NCBI GenBank assembly: GCA_049314515.1
Contig: JBMOEY010000002.1
Span: 1 to 60,444 of the forward strand
Length of the DNA stretch: 60,444 nt
Source: RFQD01 sp049314515
Lineage (GTDB): Bacteria > Actinomycetota > Actinomycetes > Actinomycetales > Microbacteriaceae
Direction: 5' to 3'
The position numbers and the translations under genes were made by a program. Below are positions 25,203-32,585 of this stretch, piece by piece. Position 1 is the first letter of the stretch. Each line of letters opens with the position of its first letter. The notes under the pieces are model-generated. The model made no database searches. It saw only the letters and a program-made list of their open reading frames with translations, and was not told where the DNA came from.

Positions 25203-26588
25203 TCAGTTTGAACCGGGAAAAAGAGCGATAGCCGCAAGCCCACGGGGCGAACGAGGTTCCAGATATGCCGAGCCCCCGCACGCAAACATCAAGCGCGACA
25301 CAATCGCCAAGCCGAGCCCACTTCCCCGATCGTCCGACGTCGCGCGCCAGAAACGATCAAACGCGCGCGCGCAATCCTCGGAACTCAGGCCTGGACCTTC
25401 ATCCAGAACACTTACTTTCACGTCGACACCATCCGCGACTCGAATGATGATTCGACTTCCCGGCGGACTGACACCCAGGGCGTTATCAACGTAATTGTCA
25501 ATCACTTGCTCTGGGGCAGTCCGGACTGCAAGACCGAAGGCGTGTACGGGACCCTCGAACCGAACCGACACATTCTGTTCCTTGGCGAGGGCCTGCCAGT
25601 GATCCACGCGCTCACGCGCGATTTCGGCGAGATCAACGGATTCCGAAGTCGTCGAAGCAGACTCGGTTCTGCTCAACAGCAGGAGCCCTTCCACAATTGA
25701 AGCGAGACGATCGACTTCACCTTCCGCAGCTCGAAGTCGTTCGCCGGCTGCGACGGGGTCGGCGCTAATCAAGTCATTTGCCCGTTCGAGGCGGAGGCGA
25801 AGTGCGGTCAGTGGGGTTCGGAGCTGATGTGACGCGTCTCCGGCAAATCGACGTTGCTGGTCGATGAGTACATTGAGGCGTTCCGCCATTTGATTGAAGG
25901 ATGTTGCGAGCGACCGAATCTCTCCCGGACCCGATCTCTCATCTGCGCGCATGGAAAGATTTCCGTCGGCCAGCTTTTGGGTTGCCGATTCCAGCAACCT
26001 CAATCGTCGACTGAGTGACGACGCGATGATGTAGCCGATGATGCCGGCCAATAACAGAGTAGAAACAGCGATGATGCCGAGCATGCGAAGCTGCGCATCG
26101 ACAGCGTCACTGACCACTTTTGCCGGGTATGTCAGTCGCACGGCTCCAATGACATCAGCCCCGTTGAGCACAGGGACGGCGACGTAGAGCAGGTTCTCTT
26201 GAAGGCTCGTCGAGAAACGCTCGCCCGCGACGATGGTTCCGCTGAGGGCGCTCGTGACCTCTGGACGCGTTGAATAGTCAGAACCCAGCGCAGACTGGTC
26301 GTCGTCACTCGTGACAATCGCGACGCCCTTCTTGTCCACGACCACAACTCGAGCCCCACCGGCGTCGCGATAGGCGCGAGCGGTGTTCTCCAAGAAAGAC
26401 GTGGCTTGGGGGGAGCTTGTCCAGAGCGCGGATTGCGCTCGTCCGGCAACGACGAACGCGTCGCGCTGTAGTGACGTTTCGACTTGCTCACGTTGGCTTG
26501 TTCGCATGAAGTTGTAGAGAGGAATGTCTTGAACAACGAGCACGATGAGGGTGAAACTCATCAGTGCGGCCATGATTCTCCACTTCAT
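25203..26588 (-). CDS. Sensor histidine kinase
   Basis: A 461-residue two-pass membrane kinase: membrane segment about 5-25, an extracellular sensor region of about 145 residues (PAS/Cache-like by size), a second segment about 170-191, HAMP (about 192-245), H-box H254 in DASHQLRTPL, N-box DNYVDNA, and G boxes DEGPGL and GSGLGLAIV. It overlaps its response regulator (ATGA). The signal is unknown; the divergently placed surface-redox genes at 27384-30824 suggest metal, redox or envelope stress sensing (inference). Confidence 0.94.
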   Translation of the reverse strand: MKWRIMAALMSFTLIVLVVQDIPLYNFMRTSQREQVETSLQRDAFVVAGRAQSALWTSSPQATSFLENTARAYRDAGGARVVVVDKKGVAIVTSDDDQSALGSDYSTRPEVTSALSGTIVAGERFSTSLQENLLYVAVPVLNGADVIGAVRLTYPAKVVSDAVDAQLRMLGIIAVSTLLLAGIIGYIIASSLSRRLRLLESATQKLADGNLSMRADERSGPGEIRSLATSFNQMAERLNVLIDQQRRFAGDASHQLRTPLTALRLRLERANDLISADPVAAGERLRAAEGEVDRLASIVEGLLLLSRTESASTTSESVDLAEIARERVDHWQALAKEQNVSVRFEGPVHAFGLAVRTAPEQVIDNYVDNALGVSPPGSRIIIRVADGVDVKVSVLDEGPGLSSEDCARAFDRFWRATSDDRGSGLGLAIVSRLMFACGGSAYLEPRSPRGLAAIALFPGSN

Positions 26589-27262
26589 GTGGGAATGCCG
26601 AAGCGAAAGCCCACGCCACGCACGGACTCAATCCATGCGGAATTACCCAGCTTCTTGCGAATCGCCGCCACGTGGGCATCCAGTGTTTTTGTCGTTCCGT
26701 ACCAGTTGGTATCCCACACGTCGTGAAGGATGTCCGTTCGCCGATGCACGGCTCCCGGATCGTCGCTGAGATAGACCAACAACTCAAATTCCTTGGGCGT
26801 GAGATGAACTTCCTCGCCACTCATCGATACGCGAATAGAGCGGGTGTCGATCCTCAGCGGGCCGAATTCTCGCTCGGACATCGCCGCTGTTGACGGTTCT
26901 GAATTGGCCGATCGCCTGGCAACGGCCTTGATTCGCGCGATGAGTTCGTGCATTCCGAACGGCTTGACAACGTAGTCGTCCGCGCCAATTTCGAGAGCAA
27001 TGACCCTATCGATTTCCTCGTCGCGGGCACTGACGACGATGATCGGAACTTGAGAAATCTTGCGAAGTTGACGGCAGACATCGGTGCCGTCCATGTCGGG
27101 CAGACCCAAATCGAGCAACACGAGCTCCGGGTCGAATTCCCCTATGGCACGCAACGCCTCGGCGCCCGTTCCAACGTGTTTGGCGTGAAAGCTCGCGGAC
27201 TCGAGCCCGTCGATAATTCCGTCAGCTACCGAAGGGTCGTCTTCTACAATCAGGATGCGCAC
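26585..27262 (-). CDS. OmpR/PhoB-family response regulator
   Basis: A 225-residue transcription regulator. The receiver domain has the acidic pocket EDD (residues 7-9), phospho-acceptor D51 in LLDLGLPDMDG and the lysine in VVKPF. The winged-helix domain starts near residue 130 and contains LTPKEFELLVYL and VHRRTDI. The start is GTG at 27260-27262. It forms an operon with the kinase. Two TCTTTG repeats 11 bases apart lie 59 bases upstream in the divergent spacer and are candidate binding sites. Confidence 0.95.
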   Translation of the reverse strand: MRILIVEDDPSVADGIIDGLESASFHAKHVGTGAEALRAIGEFDPELVLLDLGLPDMDGTDVCRQLRKISQVPIIVVSARDEEIDRVIALEIGADDYVVKPFGMHELIARIKAVARRSANSEPSTAAMSEREFGPLRIDTRSIRVSMSGEEVHLTPKEFELLVYLSDDPGAVHRRTDILHDVWDTNWYGTTKTLDAHVAAIRKKLGNSAWIESVRGVGFRFGIPT

Positions 27263-27320
27263 CCGACTATTGTCTCGCCAATCTCACGCAGGCACACGTC
27301 ACGATAAACCGAGCCCCAAA

Positions 27321-27337
27321 TCTTTGCTGATTCTTTG
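27321..27337. promoter_or_regulatory. Direct repeat, candidate response-regulator operator
   Basis: TCTTTG at 27321-27326 and again at 27332-27337, period 11 bases, in the spacer between the response regulator gene and the His-rich secreted protein gene. Direct repeats with one-turn spacing are the usual binding pattern of OmpR/PhoB-family proteins. Inference only. Confidence 0.4.
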
Positions 27338-27371
27338 ACATCTCGATGCTGTTCACGGAACGAAGGTTCCC

Positions 27372-27377
27372 TAACCT
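27372..27377 (+). promoter_or_regulatory. -10 element for the gene at 27384 (leaderless)
   Basis: TAACCT followed by six bases and ATG. An inverted repeat GGAAC-4-GTTCC (27357-27370) sits just upstream and could be an operator. Confidence 0.4.
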
Positions 27378-27383
27378 ATTGGT

Positions 27384-27869
27384 ATGGCATCTCCAGCAGC
27401 AGCGGCTCTTGCGGTCGTTGGCATTCTTGGCACCGCAGGCGCGGCTATGGCAGTGAACGCGGATGTTCTCGATGTCGCGGGTAATTCCGCTTTCGGCAAT
27501 GCGAGTTCGGTTTTGGTGCCGTCTTCTGTGCCGACTCAACCCCAAGACTCCCAGGCCCCTACTGAAAACAGTCAAGCCCCGGTCCCGCCCGCCAGCGCTC
27601 GCCAGGTCGTTCAAGTGGTCGTTTCGGTACCTGCGACGAGCCCCGTCGAAAACTCAATTCCGGTTGTCGATCCTCCGGACACTGAGGATCCCGTGGACGA
27701 CACGACGGCAGTCGATGATTCTGTTGACGAAGAACCTGTTGACGGGACGACGGGAGGGTCGGACAGCGGTTTCTACGACAGTGCCGACAGTGGGCACGGC
27801 GGGCACGGCGGGCACGGCGGGCACGGCGGGCACGGCGGGCACGTGAGGGATGACTCCTTCGAGGATTAG
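27384..27869 (+). CDS. Secreted or anchored protein with Gly-His repeat tail
   Basis: A 161-residue protein without a recognised domain. The N-terminus has a short hydrophobic stretch (AAAALAVVGILGTAGAAMA) consistent with a signal sequence cleaved near AMA-VNA. The middle is rich in Pro, Val, Gln and acidic residues (an extended, surface-like region), and the C-terminus carries six His in a GGH repeat followed by an acidic end. Such tails bind Ni, Cu, Zn or Fe. An in-frame stop at 27372 fixes the start to the ATG at 27384. It is the first gene of a string leading to ApbE and a heme/flavin oxidoreductase, so a metal-binding role at the surface is likely but unproven. Confidence 0.75.
   Translation: MASPAAAALAVVGILGTAGAAMAVNADVLDVAGNSAFGNASSVLVPSSVPTQPQDSQAPTENSQAPVPPASARQVVQVVVSVPATSPVENSIPVVDPPDTEDPVDDTTAVDDSVDEEPVDGTTGGSDSGFYDSADSGHGGHGGHGGHGGHGGHVRDDSFED
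27792..27842 (+). repeat. Perfect 9-base tandem repeat encoding Gly-His-Gly units
   Basis: GGGCACGGC repeated five times and followed by a partial copy (GGGCAC), with no mismatch, inside the gene at 27384. The unit is a multiple of three, so slippage would add or remove Gly-His-Gly without a frameshift. Confidence 0.95.
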
Positions 27870-27875
27870 TCGACC

Positions 27876-28277
27876 ATGAGAGCACATCATCCGGCGGCAC
27901 GCGCCCGAAACTTCACGGGCGCGGTTTCCGCCCTAGCCCTCGTCGCCATGGTGACGGGATTTCAATTCGCGGCCGCTAGCGAATCTCAGAACGCGGCTTC
28001 GCCGATGGGGACCACCCCCACTCCGTCTGCACCCGCCTCGCCGGGGGAGGCTGCCGTCAGCGGGTTGAACCAACCCGAATCGGATGTGTCCGTATCGCCG
28101 AGCGCCGTGACAACGGACGCGCAAAACCAAGGGTCCGCCGTGAGCACAGTTCCGGCTCCTGCCGTTCCTGACTCGGCACCCCCAGCGCCGGCACCACCGG
28201 CACCTGACGCGGCGCCCGCACCACCTGCACCGGATCCGGCGCCCGCACCACCTTCCGGCACGACCGCCGGCTCCTAG
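27876..28277 (+). CDS. Secreted Pro/Ala-rich protein
   Basis: A 133-residue protein with a twin-basic N-terminus (ARARNF) and signal segment (about 13-34, ending near FQFAAA-SES), then a Ser/Thr/Ala-rich part and a C-terminal run of PAP/APP repeats. No enzymatic domain is seen. Pro/Ala-rich stalks often span the cell wall. It starts 6 bases after the previous stop and so is coupled to it. Its stop codon TAG forms the first bases of the apbE -10 element. The function is unknown; it may be a wall-spanning partner of the redox enzyme downstream. Confidence 0.72.
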   Translation: MRAHHPAARARNFTGAVSALALVAMVTGFQFAAASESQNAASPMGTTPTPSAPASPGEAAVSGLNQPESDVSVSPSAVTTDAQNQGSAVSTVPAPAVPDSAPPAPAPPAPDAAPAPPAPDPAPAPPSGTTAGS

Positions 28278-28280
28278 AAT
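28275..28280 (+). promoter_or_regulatory. -10 element of apbE (leaderless)
   Basis: TAGAAT overlaps the stop of the previous gene and is followed by seven bases and the GTG start of apbE. This implies a second transcript start within the cluster. Confidence 0.45.
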
Positions 28281-28287
28281 TCTCGGC

Positions 28288-29244
28288 GTGAGTGATATCA
28301 GTCGCGCGGCGCTGAATGCTGTTTTTACAGAAAGCAGCACTCGTCCCCGCCCGGTGTCTGCGACAAAGCCCCTTATGGGGGGCCGGGCCACTCTGACTTT
28401 GCTCGGCGGAAACGCTCAACTGTTGACGGAATGTTGGTCATTCCTCAATGAGTTGGAGCAATTGTGGAGCCGCTTCCTCCCGAACAGCGACATAACGAAA
28501 CTGAATTGGGCGCAGGGATTGCCCGTCGAAGTCGATCCACGTACGACAATTCTGATCAACGAGATGAAAGATGGCGTCATTCGAACGGGCGGCCGCTTTG
28601 ATCCAACGCGACTTCCCGAATTAATGGCCATCGGCTATTCGGCTTCGCGAGTTGATCCCAAAATGGTCACGCGCCTACCTGATTCGGCAATTTCTCCTGG
28701 ACGGATTGATCTTGTGCAAATTTCGAATCAGACAGTGACCATTCCGGTAGGCACCACACTTGACGCTGGTGGAATTGGAAAAGGTTTGGCCGCTGACCTC
28801 GTAGCTTCTTTCGCACTTGAGCACGGTGCGTGGGGTGCCATGGCAGAAATAGCCGGTGATGTTCGAGTCGCTGGAGAAGCGCCGGATGGGGTCGCGTGGC
28901 GCCTCGGGGTCGAGAATCCATTCGAGAGAGGGTCGCACAGTGCGGTGGTGCGGATTCCCGATGGCGGCGTCGTGACGTCAAGTCAACGAAAAAAACGATT
29001 TGGCGAGGATTTGCAAAGGCATCATCTCATCGATCCGGCGACGGGTGAGAGCGCGGCCACGAGCGTTGCGACTGTCACTGTGCTTGCTCGTACGGCGGCT
29101 ATCGCAGAAACACTTACGAAGCCAGGCTTCACGCAGTCCGTGCGAACTTATCTTGACTGGCTGCCCAGCCAGGGGGCCGCCGGGTTTGTCATCGAAGGCG
29201 ACGGCACCGCCCACGAGTCTGAAAACTGGAGCCAATACCGATGA
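28288..29244 (+). CDS. apbE: FAD:protein FMN transferase (ApbE family)
   Basis: Transfers FMN from FAD to a Thr/Ser of target proteins. The 318-residue product has the ApbE blocks: the substrate-pocket GRFDPT, LDAGGIGKGLAADLV and the metal/flavin motif HHLIDPATGESA. No signal peptide or lipobox is present, unlike most extracellular ApbE proteins, so modification probably occurs in the cytosol. No protein with an FMN_bind domain or clear flavinylation motif is in the window, so the substrate is open. It overlaps the next gene (ATGA), the ferric-reductase-like fusion, strongly suggesting joint function. Confidence 0.9.
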   Translation: MSDISRAALNAVFTESSTRPRPVSATKPLMGGRATLTLLGGNAQLLTECWSFLNELEQLWSRFLPNSDITKLNWAQGLPVEVDPRTTILINEMKDGVIRTGGRFDPTRLPELMAIGYSASRVDPKMVTRLPDSAISPGRIDLVQISNQTVTIPVGTTLDAGGIGKGLAADLVASFALEHGAWGAMAEIAGDVRVAGEAPDGVAWRLGVENPFERGSHSAVVRIPDGGVVTSSQRKKRFGEDLQRHHLIDPATGESAATSVATVTVLARTAAIAETLTKPGFTQSVRTYLDWLPSQGAAGFVIEGDGTAHESENWSQYR

Positions 29245-30824
29245 ACGAGCCACATATCTGGTGGTACGTCACGCGGGCGAGCGCGGTCATCGCGTGGGTT
29301 GCCCTGACGGCTTCAGTCCTGTGGGGGGTTCTGCTGTCGACACGCGTCTTGCGAAAAATCGATAATCCTTCCTGGCTCCAAGACTTGCATCGATACCTTG
29401 GCGGTACAGCATTGGTCATGGTCGTGCTGCACATGGTGAGCTTGTCGCTCGATACGTTTGCGCATTTCACCGTCGAAGAGCTGCTTGTTCCGTTCGCAAT
29501 TGAGCCCCGATTTGCTGGGCTGCCTGTTGCTCTGGGGATTCTCGCCTTCTACGTCTTGGTCGCCGTGCAAGTGTCCTCCTACGTGAAGAATCGAATTCCT
29601 GCGAAAGTCTGGAAGGGAATTCACTACTCCTCCTACGTCGCCCTCGTGGCGGTGTCTTTTCACGCCGGCTTCTCGTCTTCAAAAGATGTCGGGCAGTTTT
29701 GGTACCAGTCGCTAGCCATTGTGCTTGTCGCTCTCGGCGCCGGCATTGCGATTACTCGCATTCTGGTCGGATCGCGCGCCTCCACCCCGTCTCGAGTTAG
29801 TCAGCCTCCCACGGGCGAACCGCAGCCCGCTCGCTTAGGGATACGTTCGGCGACACATCCGGGCGCCAACGCTCCCGCGGTGGGCCCTGAGCCACGACGA
29901 ATGACCGTGCAGGCCGTTGACTCGTTGACGCCAGAGGTAAAGCGGTTCACCTTGGTGGATGCGAACGGAGGCCGGTTACCGGTGTGGCAACCCGGCGCGC
30001 ACGTGACGGTCCATCTCCCCGACGGTCGCACCCGGCACTATTCCCTGTGCGGAGACCCCGCCAATCGCAGCCAGTTTGAAATCGCGGTTCTCCGCATCGA
30101 TGAGCCCGGTTCCGGCAGTAGCTGGCTCCACGACGAGGTTTCTCCGAGTGCCGAATTGTTGGTTAGCGACCCCCGGAATCACTTCGAATTGGAGCCCGCA
30201 CCGTCGTATGTGTTCGTCGCTGGCGGCATCGGGATAACTCCGATCAAATCAATGATCGAATCGTTGCCGGAACGTCGAGACTGGCATTTGCACTACTTTG
30301 GGCGAAGTCGCTCGACAATGGCTTTTCTCTCCGAATTTGAAGCCCGGTATCCGAATCGACTAACCGTATGGGCAAGAGACGAACATGGTGCGATGGATGT
30401 TCGAACCGACGCACTGCTTGCCGAATCGCCCGCGGATGCGCAGGTTTACTGTTGTGGCCCAGAGTCACTCATGAGCTCCCTGTCCGTGGTTGTCGATGAA
30501 GACCGCCTTCATCTTGAGCGCTTTATTCCGCTTGATCGCGCGAGCGCGTTCGAGCGGAAGCCTATTGATGTGACCTGCCGTAAATCGCGCACCTCGTTCG
30601 TGGTGGCGGCGGACGAGTCGTTACTTAACGCGCTCGAAGTCCGAGGCTTGCCCGTTATGGGTTCGTGTCGAACCGGAGTCTGTGGCACGTGCGAAGTTCG
30701 TGTTCTGCAGGGCACCCCAGCACACCTTGACTCCGTTATGCCAGACACGGAAAAGGATGCCCTCGGCATCATGTACCCGTGCGTGTCACGAGCAACAAGC
30801 GAGCGCTTGGTTCTCGATCTATAG
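29241..30824 (+). CDS. Ferric-reductase-like heme membrane domain fused to FNR and 2Fe-2S ferredoxin domains
   Basis: A 527-residue electron-transfer fusion. Residues about 10-175 form several membrane helices with two histidine pairs placed for two b-type hemes (H50, H64 and H128, H141). After a Pro-rich linker (180-220) comes an FNR-type reductase with the flavin motif RHYSL (266-270 region) and the nucleotide site AGGIGITP (about 327-334), then a plant-type 2Fe-2S domain with C476, C481, C484 and C514. It probably moves electrons from NAD(P)H through flavin and iron-sulfur to heme and an outside acceptor such as ferric iron, cupric copper or oxygen. The order of reductase and ferredoxin domains resembles phthalate dioxygenase reductases. 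Confidence 0.9.
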   Translation: MNEPHIWWYVTRASAVIAWVALTASVLWGVLLSTRVLRKIDNPSWLQDLHRYLGGTALVMVVLHMVSLSLDTFAHFTVEELLVPFAIEPRFAGLPVALGILAFYVLVAVQVSSYVKNRIPAKVWKGIHYSSYVALVAVSFHAGFSSSKDVGQFWYQSLAIVLVALGAGIAITRILVGSRASTPSRVSQPPTGEPQPARLGIRSATHPGANAPAVGPEPRRMTVQAVDSLTPEVKRFTLVDANGGRLPVWQPGAHVTVHLPDGRTRHYSLCGDPANRSQFEIAVLRIDEPGSGSSWLHDEVSPSAELLVSDPRNHFELEPAPSYVFVAGGIGITPIKSMIESLPERRDWHLHYFGRSRSTMAFLSEFEARYPNRLTVWARDEHGAMDVRTDALLAESPADAQVYCCGPESLMSSLSVVVDEDRLHLERFIPLDRASAFERKPIDVTCRKSRTSFVVAADESLLNALEVRGLPVMGSCRTGVCGTCEVRVLQGTPAHLDSVMPDTEKDALGIMYPCVSRATSERLVLDL

Positions 30825-30899
30825 CGAACTGCCTCGCCGAGGGCGCGGCCATCGACTTCGCGCCGACCGCGCCCTGCGTGATAGCCTCTGTACTTGTTC

Positions 30900-30982
30900 G
30901 CGCGAGTGGCGAAATGGCAGACGCGCTGGCTTCAGGTGCCAGTGCCCGCAAGGGCGTGTGGGTTCAAGTCCCACCTCGCGCA
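30900..30982 (+). tRNA. tRNA-Leu (CAG)
   Basis: 83 bases, class II tRNA with a long variable arm. Acceptor GCGCGAG/CTCGCGC, anticodon arm CTGGC-TTCAGGT-GCCAG (anticodon CAG), variable hairpin TGCCCGCAAGGGCG and T-arm GTGGG TTCAAGT CCCAC. CCA is not encoded. It is isolated, with its own terminator. Confidence 0.96.
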
Positions 30983-30988
30983 CGAACA

Positions 30989-31017
30989 GGGGGTGTCGAC
31001 GCGATTCGACACCCCCC
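30989..31017 (+). terminator. Terminator after tRNA-Leu
   Basis: GGGGGTGTCGA pairs with TCGACACCCCC across a short loop, followed by a T-rich stretch (ATTTCTTTC). The rest of the 30825-31127 spacer outside the tRNA shows only a possible -10 (TAAAGT at 31083-31088) and AAGGAGA for the lipoprotein gene. Confidence 0.85.
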
Positions 31018-31127
31018 ATTTCTTTCAGTTAACGTTCAGCAAACACTCGGGAGTGTCTCAAACTAGGCCATTTGTCGGTCGCTAAAGTTGGGGATGCAAC
31101 TCACATATTTCAACTAAGGAGAACAGC

Positions 31128-31538
31128 ATGAACAACAAGCTCATCAAAGCAGGGGCCATCGTCGCTCTGGCTGGCGCAGCCGTATTTAGCCTCTCGGCTT
31201 GCTCCACGGCAACCAGCAGCCCCGAGTCAAGCGAGACCACCGAAGAGCCAGGCTCGGGCGTGATCGCACCCGTCACTGTTGATGTCGCCAACCTCGAAGG
31301 CACCACGGTAGACGTTCAAGAAGGAAACTTCATCTACGTCAACGTGCCGAAGGACTCGGAAGCTCTCTGGACGGCAACGATTGCAGACGAGATGATTCTT
31401 TCGTTCTCGCCGGGTGGCACTGACGGAAGCTCTGTTTCGACCCCGGGATTCAATGCCCTCGCGGTCGGCACCACAAAGGTCACGATGACGGACGGCATGA
31501 CGACTGTCAACTTCACCGCGAACGTGACGGGCAAGTAG
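31128..31538 (+). CDS. Small lipoprotein with predicted Ig-like beta fold
   Basis: A 136-residue lipoprotein: positive start MNNKLIK, hydrophobic segment and lipobox LSAC (Cys25), then a Ser/Thr/Glu-rich linker (about 26-45) and a compact domain of about 90 residues. The end of the domain (FNALAVGTTKVTMTDG and a beta strand) resembles bacterial Ig-like (BIG2) or chagasin-type folds, but no inhibitor motif is certain. The ribosome binding site AAGGAGA is strong. It is a monocistronic gene closed by a terminator. The function is unknown. Confidence 0.85.
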   Translation: MNNKLIKAGAIVALAGAAVFSLSACSTATSSPESSETTEEPGSGVIAPVTVDVANLEGTTVDVQEGNFIYVNVPKDSEALWTATIADEMILSFSPGGTDGSSVSTPGFNALAVGTTKVTMTDGMTTVNFTANVTGK

Positions 31539-31556
31539 TCCTTTAATTCACAGCGT

Positions 31557-31597
31557 CTACGGCCTTCGTTCCTCAGGGGACGAAGGCCGTAGTCTTT
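31557..31597 (+). terminator. Intrinsic terminator after the lipoprotein gene
   Basis: A 13-base-pair stem (CTACGGCCTTCGT with ACGAAGGCCGTAG), ten-base loop, followed by TCTTT. Confidence 0.9.
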
Positions 31598-31618
31598 GCT
31601 CGAGTAGAGGAGCCAACG

Positions 31619-32575
31619 ATGAGGTCACGGCCGTTGAGGCGCACCCCCCGTGTCATTGCCTTTTCACTTGCCTTCATCGCGGGGCTTGCAATGTCACTTC
31701 AGGCGCACATCAACGGGGCATTGGGCGCAGAACTAGGAAGTGGCATAGCGGCAGCCACATTTTCGTTCGCCGGCGGTGCGCTAATTCTCGTGATTGCCAC
31801 CCTCGTCTCGGCTCGTATCCGACGGGGAATCGTGACGATTCGACGGGCGATTTCCGCACACTCGACGTCGTGGTCATTCACTCTTGCCGGTTCCGCAGGT
31901 GCAGCTTTTGTGCTGAGCCAGAGCACCGTCTCGCCGCTCCTAGGACTCGGGAACTTCACCGTCGCATTTGTGTGCGGCTTGACAGTCGGCGGACTTGTCA
32001 TGGATCGGTTTGGCATTGGGCCTGCCGGTCGACAGCCCCTCACGCTGCTGAGGCTCGGCGGCGCGGTGCTCGGCATCACTGCCGTCATCATCGCGACGAC
32101 GAATAGTCAGTCGGTGCACGGCCCCACCGTCGCGCTTCTTGTGCCCGTCGCGTGTGGCATTGGTGTTGCATGGCAGCAGGCGGCAAACGGCCGACTCACG
32201 GCGGTTGGGAACAATCCGTGGTCGACGACCCTCATCAACTTTTGTGTGGGCTTTGGTTTCTTGTTGGTAGGAACGGCCGTCGTCTGTGCACTCAGCCATC
32301 CGGTAATCAGGCTTCCGACTAATCCCTGGCTTTATCTGGGTGGCCCGGTCGGGATTGTCTTCATCGCTATTGCGAGCATCGTGGTCCGACACATCGGGAT
32401 TCTGGTTTACGGGCTTTGCGCCACGACAGGTCAACTGGCGTCGGCGGTCGCCTTCGACGTGTTTTCCCCCTCATCGACCACGTCTCCCACAATGAGTGCG
32501 ACAGTCGTTCTTTCCGTTGTGGTGGTTGCCGTGGGCGCTGCTCTGGCGAGCCTGTCCGGCATCAGAGGAAAATAG
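31619..32575 (+). CDS. DMT-superfamily (DUF606/YdcZ type) membrane transporter
   Basis: A 318-residue protein with about ten membrane helices arranged as two repeats, each starting with a motif of the type GLAMSLQAHINGALG (first half) and GIGVAWQQAANGRL (second half), the hallmark of the YdcZ/DUF606 family. The substrate is unknown. The start ATG has GAGGAG upstream. It is convergent with the HAD gene at 32586, ten bases apart, without a visible hairpin between them. Confidence 0.85.
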   Translation: MRSRPLRRTPRVIAFSLAFIAGLAMSLQAHINGALGAELGSGIAAATFSFAGGALILVIATLVSARIRRGIVTIRRAISAHSTSWSFTLAGSAGAAFVLSQSTVSPLLGLGNFTVAFVCGLTVGGLVMDRFGIGPAGRQPLTLLRLGGAVLGITAVIIATTNSQSVHGPTVALLVPVACGIGVAWQQAANGRLTAVGNNPWSTTLINFCVGFGFLLVGTAVVCALSHPVIRLPTNPWLYLGGPVGIVFIAIASIVVRHIGILVYGLCATTGQLASAVAFDVFSPSSTTSPTMSATVVLSVVVVAVGAALASLSGIRGK

Positions 32576-32585
32576 CGGGACGGAA

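Noticed and set aside
27792..27842. Tandem repeat as a CRISPR-like array
   Set aside because: The units are 9 bases without spacers and lie in a coding frame.
27559..27900. Minus-strand frames with long Arg-Ala or Val-Pro-Ala repeats opposite the Gly-His repeat
   Set aside because: They are only the reverse-strand readings of the 9-base tandem repeat and lack start context and neighbours.
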